Shown: positions 9,625 to 17,551 of the stretch, piece by piece
How the letters are laid out: every line of letters starts with the position of its first letter
Position numbering within the stretch: position 1 is the stretch's first letter
Assembly (NCBI GenBank): GCA_948434985.1
Contig: CAOJFV010000009.1
Coordinates: 1-37,383 of the forward strand
Direction of reading: 5' to 3'
Origin: an uncultured Clostridium sp.
Lineage (GTDB): Bacteria; Bacillota; Clostridia; TANB77; CAG-508
Length of the DNA stretch: 37,383 nucleotides
Position numbers and translations under genes: made by a program
The notes under the pieces: generated by a model
Database searches by the model: none
What the model was told of the DNA's origin: nothing
What the model saw: only the letters and a program-made list of their open reading frames with translations

Positions 9625-9638
9625 TATTATGTAATATT
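9606..9638 (-). promoter_or_regulatory. 13-bp perfect dyad overlapping the LRR-TelA promoter (probable operator)
   Basis: AATATTACATAAT (9606-9618) and ATTATGTAATATT (9626-9638) are perfect inverted repeats with a seven-base loop. One arm fills the promoter spacer and the -35 hexamer occupies most of the loop, so a bound dimer would block RNA polymerase. No cognate regulator is adjacent. Confidence 0.65.
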
Positions 9639-9700
9639 AATTAACAAAATATTTGATTTGTCACTTTTGTAATTATTTTTTCTATTGATTAATATGTATA

Positions 9701-9739
9701 AAAAACAGCTACTTTTAGTAGCTGTTTTAAGTATTATTT
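9701..9739 (-). repeat. 39-bp direct repeat, right copy, containing a terminator
   Basis: Identical to 5149-5187, including the perfect 12-bp hairpin with TTT loop. It sits just after the stop codon of the small Cys/Gly-rich gene and acts as its terminator on the minus strand. Confidence 0.9.
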
Positions 9740-9750
9740 TTATTTAGGAA

Positions 9751-9915
9751 TTAGCAACATCCTCTTCCGCATCCACATCCGCAGTTTGTAAATAGAAGTA
9801 AGAATATTATTATAAAGAATAATATTTCGCTATCTCCACATCCTAAGAAGTTTCCTAAACCACATCCGTTGTTGTTGCATCCACATCCGCATCCACAATT
9901 TCTTGATTCGTCCAT
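9751..9915 (-). CDS. 54-residue Cys/Gly-rich membrane peptide
   Basis: A short gene with a textbook AAGGAGGT site upstream of the ATG at 9913-9915. The product starts MDESRNCGCGCGC and ends CGCGCGRGCC; thirteen of 54 residues are Cys. A central hydrophobic helix, ILFFIIIFLLLF (about residues 31-42), separates two Cys-Gly clusters, so both would flank a membrane. It ends at the 39-bp terminator repeat. A possible sporulation-type promoter lies at 9947-9974. Short Cys/Gly-rich membrane or coat peptides exist in spore-formers, but I do not recognise a named family. Possible roles are metal binding or a cross-linked coat component; neither is shown. Confidence 0.75.
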   Translation of the reverse strand: MDESRNCGCGCGCNNNGCGLGNFLGCGDSEILFFIIIFLLLFTNCGCGCGRGCC

Positions 9916-9946
9916 TATAATTACCTCCTTGTTTTTCTTTATATGA

Positions 9947-9974
9947 TATAGTATGAATTTTTCTAAATTTGTGT
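9947..9974 (-). promoter_or_regulatory. Possible sigma-K-like promoter of the Cys/Gly-rich gene
   Basis: On the minus strand CATACTATA (9955-9947) fits the mother-cell -10 consensus CATANNNTA, with AC 17 bases upstream (9974-9973). A sigma-A reading would need a 20-base spacer and is poor. In AT-rich DNA such short matches can arise by chance. Confidence 0.35.
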
Positions 9975-10014
9975 TACAATATATATGAAATTTTATTTAA
10001 ATGAGGTATTAAAT

Positions 10015-12408
10015 TTGAAAAATATAGAATTACTTGCTCCGTGCGGAGATTTTGAATGTTTAAAGGCTGCTGTTCAAAATGGTGCTGATGCTGTATACTT
10101 AGGAGCTTCTTCTTTTAGTGCAAGAGCTGGAGCTAAAAACTTTGATTTAGAGGGTTTAGAAGAAGCTATAAATTATGCAAGACTTAGAAATGTAGATGTT
10201 CATTTGGCTTTAAATACTTTAATAAAAAACAATGAATTTAATGATGCTTTAGAGCTTGTTAAAATTGCTTACGAATTAGGTATTACTGCCATTATTGTAC
10301 AAGATTATGGTTTATGCTCATATCTTTTAAAATATCTTCCAGATTTACCTATACATGCAAGTACACAAATGAGTATTCACAATTTGGAAGGCGCTAAAGA
10401 AGTTGAAAGTCTTGGCTTTAAACGCGCAGTTCTTGCAAGAGAGCTATCTATTAATGAAATTGAATTTATAAAGAATAATACAAATATTGAATTGGAAAAC
10501 TTTATTCACGGAGCTCTTTGCATTTCATATTCTGGTCAATGCTTAATGTCTAGTATGATTGGTGGAAGAAGCGGTAATCGCGGAACATGTGCTCAAGCTT
10601 GTAGACTATCCTACGAACTAATTGATAGTAATAATAAATCTATTGATAAAGGATATTTATTAAGTCCAAAAGATTTATGCGGTCTTGATTATATTCCGGA
10701 TTTAATTAATATTAGTGTTTCTTCTTTAAAAATTGAAGGAAGATTAAAATCTCCTGAATATGTTGCCACTGTTACAAGAATATATAGAAAATATATTGAT
10801 TTAGCATTATCTTCTAATGAATATATAGTAGATGAAAAAGATAAGAAAGATTTAATGCAAGCATTCAATCGCGGTGGATTTTCAGATGGTCATTTAAATG
10901 TTAAACCAAATACCAAATTAATCTGTAAAGAAAAACCAAACAATATGGGTATATATATTGGTAATGTTGCTAGTTTTAATGCAAACAAAGGTCATATTAC
11001 TATCAATTTAAATGATAGAATTGCAATTAATGATACTGTTTATTTAGAACATGAATCCACTAAATATAGAGTATCTGAGCTTATGATTAATAATAAAAAT
11101 ATTGAATATGCCCTTTCAGGTCAGCTTGTTAAAATTGGTAGGATGAAAGGAAATATAAAACCTGGTGATAAAATTTTTAAACTAGAAAGTAAAACATTAT
11201 CTCATATTGCTAAAGAAAGCTATTCTGGTGAAAACAAAAAAGCACCTTTAACAGCTAATATTACAATAAAGAAAAATTGTCCTATATCTCTAGAAGTTAC
11301 AACACCAGATTCTTTATGTGTAAAAACAAGTTTAGATGTATATCCAAGTGATGCTATTAATAATCCAATTACAAAAGAAAGAATTTCTCTTCAACTTTCA
11401 AAAACTGGAAATACACCTTTTGAATTTTCTGAAATTAATATTGATTTAGAAGATGGTTTATATGTTAATATTAGTGATTTAAATGAACTTCGCCGTAAAG
11501 CAATAGATGAAATAACAACTTCGATTATTACTTCTAACAAAAGAAAAATTACTAAAACTATACCCAAATTAGAATTAACAGAAACTTCGCATAATCCTAA
11601 AAACAAAAAGATTTCTTTACTTTTAAATATATTAGATATTAATACAAATTATAGTGAGTTGGAAAATGTAGATAATATATATATTCCTCTTAAATATTTT
11701 GCACGTCCTGAATATGCAAATATTATAAGAAATATATCGTGTTCTTTTAATACATATATTTATATGCCTACTATTATAAAAGCAAATTATAGGAATTTAT
11801 TTACCAATAATATTGATAGTGCACTAGAAAATTATAACATTAAAGGTTTTGTATTATCTAATATTGGAAACTTTGATATGTTAGATAAATATAAAGATAA
11901 ATATGAGTTTATAGGAAACTATACTTTAAATGTATTTAATAATGCCTCTATTAATGAGTATAAAAACTTAGGATTAAATACTATAACCCTATCTCCTGAA
12001 TTAAATAAACTTGATATCCAAGAAATTACAAGCACAATAAACACACCTACAGAACTTATAGTATATGGTAAAACTCCTGTAATGACTACTGGTTACTGTT
12101 TACTTGGTAGTTCAAATAAATGTTATCCACGTTGTAAGTCCCTTTGTAAAAATAGCTCTACTTATTCTTTAAAGGATAGACTTGAACTACAATTTAGAGT
12201 TTTACCAGACCCAGTTCAAACTGTAACTACTATTTTTAATAGTAAAATAGCATCAATTGAAAGTAAAGATTTAAATGTAGATAGTGTTAGAATAGATATT
12301 TTAGATGAAAATATTTTAGAAATAAATAATATTATTAGAACTGTAAAATCTGGAAAAAGATTAGATGGAAAAGATTATACTAATGGAAACTTTACAAGAG
12401 AAGTGTAA
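10015..12408 (+). CDS. Peptidase U32 family protein with DUF3656-type C-terminus
   Basis: About 797 residues. The N-terminal half is the U32 TIM-barrel: ELLAPCGDFECLKAAV, then ADAVYLG. The signature FIHGALCISYSGQC, followed by NRGTCAQAC, provides four cysteines that in RlhA, TrhP and UbiU/V bind an Fe-S cluster and support RNA or ubiquinone hydroxylation, so an RNA-modifying role is likelier than proteolysis. The C-terminal half resembles the long DUF3656 version and has a second Cys cluster (CLLGSSNKCYPRCKSLC). I place the start at TTG 10015, which has GAGGT eight bases upstream; the in-frame ATG at 9985 has no such site and lies within five bases of a TACAAT element (9975-9980). The stop codon lies in a terminator loop. 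Confidence 0.85.
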   Translation: MKNIELLAPCGDFECLKAAVQNGADAVYLGASSFSARAGAKNFDLEGLEEAINYARLRNVDVHLALNTLIKNNEFNDALELVKIAYELGITAIIVQDYGLCSYLLKYLPDLPIHASTQMSIHNLEGAKEVESLGFKRAVLARELSINEIEFIKNNTNIELENFIHGALCISYSGQCLMSSMIGGRSGNRGTCAQACRLSYELIDSNNKSIDKGYLLSPKDLCGLDYIPDLINISVSSLKIEGRLKSPEYVATVTRIYRKYIDLALSSNEYIVDEKDKKDLMQAFNRGGFSDGHLNVKPNTKLICKEKPNNMGIYIGNVASFNANKGHITINLNDRIAINDTVYLEHESTKYRVSELMINNKNIEYALSGQLVKIGRMKGNIKPGDKIFKLESKTLSHIAKESYSGENKKAPLTANITIKKNCPISLEVTTPDSLCVKTSLDVYPSDAINNPITKERISLQLSKTGNTPFEFSEINIDLEDGLYVNISDLNELRRKAIDEITTSIITSNKRKITKTIPKLELTETSHNPKNKKISLLLNILDINTNYSELENVDNIYIPLKYFARPEYANIIRNISCSFNTYIYMPTIIKANYRNLFTNNIDSALENYNIKGFVLSNIGNFDMLDKYKDKYEFIGNYTLNVFNNASINEYKNLGLNTITLSPELNKLDIQEITSTINTPTELIVYGKTPVMTTGYCLLGSSNKCYPRCKSLCKNSSTYSLKDRLELQFRVLPDPVQTVTTIFNSKIASIESKDLNVDSVRIDILDENILEINNIIRTVKSGKRLDGKDYTNGNFTREV

Positions 12409-12420
12409 CACTTCTCTTGT
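12394..12420 (+). terminator. Terminator whose loop is the U32 stop codon
   Basis: ACAAGAGAAGTG (12394-12405) pairs perfectly over 12 bases with CACTTCTCTTGT (12409-12420). The three-base loop is the TAA stop codon. TTTATATTT follows. The convergent RNHCP gene ends at 12421, directly abutting the stem. Confidence 0.9.
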
Positions 12421-12732
12421 TTATATTTGTTTACTACTTAATTTTATAATTAAATCCATATTGTCATCTTCAGCAGCTTTATTTTTTCGAATAGCTCCAC
12501 ATTTTTTACATTTATGTATTATTACATATCCCTTTTTAGAATCTATTTCAAGACTCACAGGCTCTAAATCTCCATAGCATTCTTCTGCCCTATCTCCTGG
12601 GTTTACATCTACATGTTTAGAATGCAAACAATAAGGACAATGGTTTCTACACGAATAACCAAGTTTTGGTACAGTTTTGCCACAATTATCACATACAAAT
12701 TCTTCATCAATTTCAGTAAATCTACTTAACAT
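12421..12732 (-). CDS. RNHCP domain protein
   Basis: A 103-residue zinc-ribbon-like protein. It begins FVCDNCGKTV, carries the family name motif RNHCPYCLHSKHVD followed by PGDR, and closes with HKCKKCGAIRKNKAA and a DD pair, matching the RNHCP family end to end. Three Cys-x2-Cys pairs could bind metal. The molecular role is not known; similarity to ribosomal zinc ribbons suggests nucleic-acid contact. The start has AAGGAG. It converges on the U32 gene and shares its terminator hairpin. Confidence 0.9.
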   Translation of the reverse strand: MLSRFTEIDEEFVCDNCGKTVPKLGYSCRNHCPYCLHSKHVDVNPGDRAEECYGDLEPVSLEIDSKKGYVIIHKCKKCGAIRKNKAAEDDNMDLIIKLSSKQI

Positions 12733-12787
12733 TTATTTCTCCTTAAAAATTTTATAGTATATATATTATAATAACCTTAATATGTTA

Positions 12788-12813
12788 TAGGTAGCACAAT
12801 TATGTGCTACCTA
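12788..12813 (-). terminator. Hairpin spanning the stop codon of the OB-like gene
   Basis: TAGGTAGCACA (12788-12798) and TGTGCTACCTA (12803-12813) form an 11-bp perfect stem with a four-base loop containing part of the TAA stop. The downstream U tract on the minus strand is weak, so termination strength is uncertain. Confidence 0.6.
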
Positions 12814-13339
12814 CTTCTTCTAAGTACAGATACGCTTGTCTGTCCCATTCAATACTGCCCATTGCATATGTGGTGTCTTCTCTAAACAGCTTTTGCGGAT
12901 CTTTATAGAGAATACCACTGTATACTCCCAGTACAGGATCCTTAGCATTATAATTGGGATAAAATTTGGCTTGTAATCCACTTCCATAAACGCTTGTTGG
13001 ATATGGCACTAATGCATAACTAAATTTTATACCCTTTTCACCAGTACACATATCTACAACTTGTACATATGATGGATAGCAAGTAGTTGCTGCTCTTAAC
13101 GTGCCTACAACCTCTACCCAATCACCTTCACGTAGTAAGCAGGGATCATTAAATGTGCAGAAAAAAATTCCAGATGCGACTCGCATTTTAAATTTCCAGC
13201 CTTCTTGCACATCATAACTAACATTATGTATCTTGCCAGCTATGTATGCATACACTGTGTGTGCCCATTCATATTTCCCTTCTAAAAAATTTGTTATAGC
13301 TTCTCCCATACCAATTTTCCGAATTTCATCGATTAGCAT
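12800..13339 (-). CDS. Unrecognised protein, possible OB-fold, foreign-looking
   Basis: A 179-residue soluble protein. The start at 13337-13339 (MLIDEIRKIG) has AAAGGAGG upstream; a longer frame to 13411 would include the promoter and is rejected. The central part (YIAGKIHNVSY, FKMRVASGIFFCTFNDPC, LREGDWVEVVGTL, YVQVVDM) has the strand pattern of an OB-type nucleic-acid-binding fold, which is an inference only. Composition differs from its neighbours: I count 26 G+C in bases 12841-12900, against roughly 30 percent nearby. Codon 7 (13319-13321) is CGG and is read in frame, since a +1 shift would stop nine codons later. Signs point to transfer from a different genome. A perfect promoter precedes it. 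Confidence 0.6.
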   Translation of the reverse strand: MLIDEIRKIGMGEAITNFLEGKYEWAHTVYAYIAGKIHNVSYDVQEGWKFKMRVASGIFFCTFNDPCLLREGDWVEVVGTLRAATTCYPSYVQVVDMCTGEKGIKFSYALVPYPTSVYGSGLQAKFYPNYNAKDPVLGVYSGILYKDPQKLFREDTTYAMGSIEWDRQAYLYLEEVGST

Positions 13340-13382
13340 AAAATCCTCCTTTAATAAGTTTATTCTTATATCATATATATCA

Positions 13383-13411
13383 ATTATATGTCGTTTTATG
13401 TAAATTGTCAA
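13383..13411 (-). promoter_or_regulatory. Perfect sigma-A promoter of the OB-like gene
   Basis: On the minus strand TTGACA (13411-13406), 17 bases, TATAAT (13388-13383). It starts three bases after the stop of the kinase gene and gives a leader of about 37 bases ending in the AAAGGAGG site. Confidence 0.85.
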
Positions 13412-13413
13412 AT

Positions 13414-15054
13414 TTAATCAGCAAGCAAACTTCCTCCAATAAACTCTCTTATTAAAGATGTTTTAGATATGTTATCCCTAGGTATTGATTCAAAATATGT
13501 TAATAATCTAATAAGTCTACATGCTTCTGCATATTCTGGTTCAGTATTTTTTATTTCCTTTAAAAGTGGTAAAGCATAATCTTTTAAAACTCCAAGTTCA
13601 TATATTAAAGATGAATTAAACATACTATCCGCTTCTTCTTGGTATGGATAAATATATTTCTCTTCTCCTCTATTTACTGAATACCACATTTTTATTGTGT
13701 GTTTTGCACTATACCCTCTATATTGATTATCTCTTACAATTCTTCTTATTAAACGTGTATCAGTAGTTGATATTCTATTATAATAATCAATATTTAGGAC
13801 TGTTAATGCACTAATGTATATTTTGTACTTTTGTTCCTTTGGTATAGAACTTGTTAACTTATCATTTAAACAATGAATTCCTTCTATTACTAATATTTCA
13901 TCAGGTTCTAATTTCATTGTTTCCCCATTATATCTTTTAGTACCAACAGTAAAATCAAAAGTAGGAACTTCTATTTCTTCTCCATTTAATAATTTTACTA
14001 AATGTTCATTAAATAGTTTTGTATCTAATGCTTCTATACATTCAAAATCATAGTTTCCAAACTCATCTTTTGGATTTTGTTCTCTTTCAACAAAGTAATT
14101 ATCTACTGAAATAGTAACTGGTTTAATACCATTTAATCTAAGTTGCATTCCAAGTCTTTTTGCAAATGTAGTTTTTCCAGAAGATGATGGTCCAGCAATT
14201 AATACTACTTTTACAGATTTATTCTTTGCTATATTATCTGCAAGTTCTGCAATCTTTTTCTCGTGTAAAGCTTCTGATAGTAAAATTGCATCAGTCGCTC
14301 CATCTCTTTTGGTTTCTCTATTTAATCTATATATTGTGTTAATTCCAATTAATTTATATATATCTTCATATTCATCTAAAGTAGCTAGCAATTTCTTATT
14401 TTCAACAAATGGAGAAAGCTCTGTTGGCGTTTTCCAGTTTGGGTATCTTACTATAAATCCATCTTTATATTTAACTATATCATATAATTTTGTATAACCT
14501 GTTGATATTGGCATAACACCAAAAAAGTAGTTATAATAATCTTCACAATAATATAATGATGCTCCATACTCATGCTCTGTATCTATTTGAACTCTACCTT
14601 TTAAAGTATTTTTTTCTTTATAAAAAGCTTCTGCCTCTTCTTTTGACATTTTTACTTTTTTTATTTCTATATCTTTATCAATAATTTCTTGCATTCTAGA
14701 ATGTATTTTTTCTATCATTTCATCTGTTATTTTCATATTATCTAATTCACAAAACATAGCATTTGATAACTGATAATTTACTGTAAGTAATGCTTCTGGA
14801 TATAATTCATTTAAAGCTTTAGCCATTATATACATTATTCCTCTAATATATATCATCATACCATCTTTTGAGTTTAGATCAATTAATTCTAGTTTACAAT
14901 CTTCATTCAATTCTAAATTAAGGCTTCTTACTTCATTATTACACATACATGCAATCACTTCTGTTTTAGAATGTTCTATTTCATTTTTTAATAGTTCATA
15001 TACTCTTGTTCCTTTTTCTACTTCAAGTTCTTTATTTTCATATGTTACTTTCAT
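13414..15054 (-). CDS. Nucleoside (uridine) kinase-like protein with N-terminal TGS domain
   Basis: A 546-residue protein with three parts: a TGS-like beta-grasp domain (residues about 1-60), a region resembling the second additional domain of threonyl-tRNA synthetase (about 65-230), and a P-loop uridine kinase/phosphoribulokinase domain (about 280-490). Walker A is GPSSSGKT near residue 289, and VDNYF and VIEGIHCLN are the further kinase motifs. This fusion is common in Bacillota and Thermotoga and is usually annotated uridine kinase or nucleoside kinase; its true substrate is not established. It starts 23 bases after the MFS gene stop and so forms an operon with it. The ATG is preceded by AAGGAGAG. 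Confidence 0.9.
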   Translation of the reverse strand: MKVTYENKELEVEKGTRVYELLKNEIEHSKTEVIACMCNNEVRSLNLELNEDCKLELIDLNSKDGMMIYIRGIMYIMAKALNELYPEALLTVNYQLSNAMFCELDNMKITDEMIEKIHSRMQEIIDKDIEIKKVKMSKEEAEAFYKEKNTLKGRVQIDTEHEYGASLYYCEDYYNYFFGVMPISTGYTKLYDIVKYKDGFIVRYPNWKTPTELSPFVENKKLLATLDEYEDIYKLIGINTIYRLNRETKRDGATDAILLSEALHEKKIAELADNIAKNKSVKVVLIAGPSSSGKTTFAKRLGMQLRLNGIKPVTISVDNYFVEREQNPKDEFGNYDFECIEALDTKLFNEHLVKLLNGEEIEVPTFDFTVGTKRYNGETMKLEPDEILVIEGIHCLNDKLTSSIPKEQKYKIYISALTVLNIDYYNRISTTDTRLIRRIVRDNQYRGYSAKHTIKMWYSVNRGEEKYIYPYQEEADSMFNSSLIYELGVLKDYALPLLKEIKNTEPEYAEACRLIRLLTYFESIPRDNISKTSLIREFIGGSLLAD

Positions 15055-15077
15055 TTTAATTCTCTCCTTGTTAAAAT

Positions 15078-16343
15078 TTATACCTTTACTACATCTTTTT
15101 CAGTATATTCTTCAGGTTTTAGTCCAATTCTTTTTTTCATATATCTTGATAAAATCAATGTTACAAAAGTAAATAATATTCCTACAACTACCATTGCACG
15201 TTCTATCGACATAAATGTTAATAGCCATGAACCAAGTGCACAAATAGACATTCTAAGTATACTTGCAATAACACTGTCAACTGAATATACTTTAGTTAAT
15301 ATTTCTGGAGTCATAAAGTTTCCAATATATCTTCTTTTTATAACTTTATATATTCCTCTATCCTTCATTCTTATGATATATGTAAATATAATAATTGCAA
15401 GCATAGGTATCCTTTGTAACCCTATTAAAACAACACCTCCTGCAATTAAAATTCCAAGCGTCATTTGAAGTGCCATATATGTTAATGTTTTATTTTTATG
15501 TTTTTCATTAAATTCATTTACTTTTGTAGCAGCTATTCCCTGTATAATATCTAAAACTGCCAATATAATTCCTATATATTTTGCTGAAACATTTATATCT
15601 TTTAATAATGTTGTTTGATAAGTTCCAAATAAACATATCATTCCCCACATAAATCCTAGCATTATCAGTAAACTCTTTAGTCTTGGAGATTTTATTATAA
15701 ATTTCATTCCCTCTTTTACATCATTTATACTCTCTTTTACAGTTTTACTTTCTTCTTGTTTAACTTCTGTAAAGTTTAAAGAAATTATAAGAGCAAACAC
15801 CATAAATACTATAGTAAGAATAACTGGAACATATGGATTTATTTCATATAAAAATCCAGCTATTACTGTAGATATAGCTGAAATATAGCAATATCTAGAA
15901 TATCCCTTACTATCTATTTTAGTAAATATTTTTCCTTTTGTATTTGCTTCTGGTATAGATTTTGTAAGTAATGGTGCTTCAGCTATAGATTTAAATGCCC
16001 AACCTATTGCTGATGAAAGCTCTGCTAATATTATCATAAAATAATTTTGAGCAAACAAAATTAGTACTAATTCCAATGTCCAAAATATGTTTCCTATAAT
16101 AACACTTTTTCTTATTCCTAATTTAGACACTAATACTGCCATTGGTATTTGTAATATCATTTTAAAAAAGGCATATATCGATTCCATAAATACTACATTT
16201 GCATTTGAAAATCCTTTTACTTGTGTAAGGAATAATACTTTAATAGCTCCAAAAAATAATGCATCTGCTGCAAGCATCCTATATGTTGGATATAATTTCA
16301 TATTTAATTTTCTTCTTTTTGCAAGTTTCTTTTCTTCTTCCAT
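15078..16343 (-). CDS. MFS transporter
   Basis: A 421-residue integral membrane protein with about 12 hydrophobic segments and a Lys-Arg-rich N-terminus. The loop between helices 2 and 3 carries the MFS signature region (LVSKLGIRKSVIIG), and a long cytoplasmic middle loop (about residues 200-220) divides two six-helix halves. The substrate cannot be assigned. The start has TTGGAGGAAC. A promoter at 16379-16407 drives it, and the TGS-kinase gene follows in the same transcription unit. Confidence 0.85.
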   Translation of the reverse strand: MEEEKKLAKRRKLNMKLYPTYRMLAADALFFGAIKVLFLTQVKGFSNANVVFMESIYAFFKMILQIPMAVLVSKLGIRKSVIIGNIFWTLELVLILFAQNYFMIILAELSSAIGWAFKSIAEAPLLTKSIPEANTKGKIFTKIDSKGYSRYCYISAISTVIAGFLYEINPYVPVILTIVFMVFALIISLNFTEVKQEESKTVKESINDVKEGMKFIIKSPRLKSLLIMLGFMWGMICLFGTYQTTLLKDINVSAKYIGIILAVLDIIQGIAATKVNEFNEKHKNKTLTYMALQMTLGILIAGGVVLIGLQRIPMLAIIIFTYIIRMKDRGIYKVIKRRYIGNFMTPEILTKVYSVDSVIASILRMSICALGSWLLTFMSIERAMVVVGILFTFVTLILSRYMKKRIGLKPEEYTEKDVVKV

Positions 16344-16378
16344 TGTTCCTCCAATAACTCTTTTGTAAATCTAGTATG

Positions 16379-16407
16379 ATTTTATCATAGAGCTTATTTT
16401 TAATCAA
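16379..16407 (-). promoter_or_regulatory. Promoter of the MFS-kinase operon
   Basis: On the minus strand TTGATT (16407-16402), 17 bases, TAAAAT (16384-16379), one and one mismatch or fewer from consensus in key positions. It is divergent from the RluA-like gene promoter. Confidence 0.65.
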
Positions 16408-16428
16408 CTCATATTGGGTATCTTTTTG

Positions 16429-16457
16429 TTGTTTTTCTTTGTATTATGCTATATAAT
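16429..16457 (+). promoter_or_regulatory. Promoter giving a leaderless RluA-like mRNA
   Basis: TTGTTT (16429-16434), 17 bases, TATAAT (16452-16457). The first in-frame ATG with a family-like start is at 16464, seven bases after the -10, where transcription itself should begin. No ribosome binding site is visible, which fits a leaderless message. Confidence 0.55.
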
Positions 16458-16463
16458 ATCTAT

Positions 16464-17352
16464 ATGAAAACTTTAATTGTAAATGAAAAATATAATGGAA
16501 AAAAATTAAATAAATTCTTACAAGACACTTTCCCTACTCTATCTAATGGTATGTTCTTTAAAACTTTACGAAAAAAAGATATTAAAGTTAATGAAAAACG
16601 CATTAACGAAAATATTACTCTTGCTACCAATGATAAAGTAGAAGTCTATATTGATGATTGTTATTTGTCTAGTTTGCCAAAACTAACAATCGTATATGAA
16701 GACGAAAATATTATTTTAGTAAATAAACCATCCAATATAGAAGTTACTGGTGATAATAACTCTATTACACGGAACTTTGTCTAGTAAATATAAAAACGAA
16801 GTATATCCTTGTCATCGTTTAGATAGAAATACTACAGGGCTTGTTTTGTTTGCCAAAAATGAAGAAGCTCTATCTATTTTATTAGATAAATTTAAAAACT
16901 CTGAAATTGAAAAGCACTATGCAACACATGTGTATGGAATTCCAAAAGAAAGTAAAAAAACTTTATCTAGTTATCTTTTTAAAGACGCAAAAAAGTCCAT
17001 TGTATATATTAGTGATACTCCTAAAAAAGGCTATAGAAATATTATTACTACTTATTCAATTTTAAAAAAATTTGATAACAACACTTGTATTTTAGATGTT
17101 AATTTACATACTGGTAGAACACATCAAATTCGTGCACATTTAGCCCATATTGGTTTACCTATTATTGGTGATGGTAAATATGGCAAAAATGAAATAAATA
17201 AAAGCTTTAATGCAAAAATACAAAGGCTTTGTAGTTATAAAATGAAATTTAACTTCAAAACTGATGCTGGAATATTAAATTATTTAAATCATAAAGAATT
17301 TAAGTTAGCTATTGAAACTGATAATTTTGGAAACTCAACTATCCATAAATAA
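16464..17352 (+). CDS. RluA-family pseudouridine synthase, split by a +1 frameshift at CGG
   Basis: This family isomerises uridines in rRNA or tRNA. The first 102 codons give an S4-like N-terminal domain (KLNKFLQ, LRKKDIKVN) and ILVNKPSNIEVTGD. The frame stops at TAG 16782. The remaining 193 codons, from GGA at 16771, carry the catalytic HRLDRNTTGLVLFAK (catalytic Asp in LDR) and HTGRTHQIRAHL, GDGKYG. The two parts join if the C of the CGG codon at 16770-16772 is skipped, giving SITGTLSSKY. A T-run indel at 16776-16778 would serve equally well on sequence alone. Total about 295 residues, normal for the family. Either a pseudogene or a gene decoded with a +1 shift. Confidence 0.85.
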
Positions 17353-17368
17353 TGTTTTTACTTTAATG

Positions 17369-17530
17369 GCAACAAAAGTAATCTTGAAAATCTATATTTT
17401 TAAACCGCGTAAGCGACCAAACGAGCACTATGTGCGAGTGCGAATTGGAGCAACCTACATATGAATTTGTAAAACGTAGGTTGCGACACCAAGGTTTATA
17501 AAACACAGATTGGAAAGATACTTTTGTTGC
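17369..17530 (+). ncRNA. Structured RNA-like element, copy A
   Basis: A 162-base element whose ends form a perfect 12-bp stem, GCAACAAAAGTA (17369-17380) with TACTTTTGTTGC (17519-17530). Inside it a second stem pairs TTTTTAAACC with GGTTTATAAAA, and encloses three hairpins: CGC-GTAA-GCG (17406-17415, a GNRA loop), GCAC/GTGC (17425-17435) and GCAACCTAC/GTAGGTTGC (17450-17484). Copy B at 20134-20297 keeps the same layout with compensatory base changes. The strand is inferred from copy B. It lies between the convergent RluA-like and muramidase genes. I do not recognise an Rfam family; a small mobile inverted-repeat element is an alternative. Confidence 0.65.
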
Positions 17531-17551
17531 TATTGCAATTTCTTAGAAAAT

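Noticed and set aside
4623..9915. Prophage or genomic island
   Set aside because: No integrase, att-like pair at a tRNA, or phage structural gene; only one decayed transposase-like fragment and a repeat pair.
9985..10014. ATG 9985 as start of the U32 gene
   Set aside because: It has no ribosome binding site and lies within five bases of a -10 element, whereas TTG 10015 has GAGGT and matches the family start.
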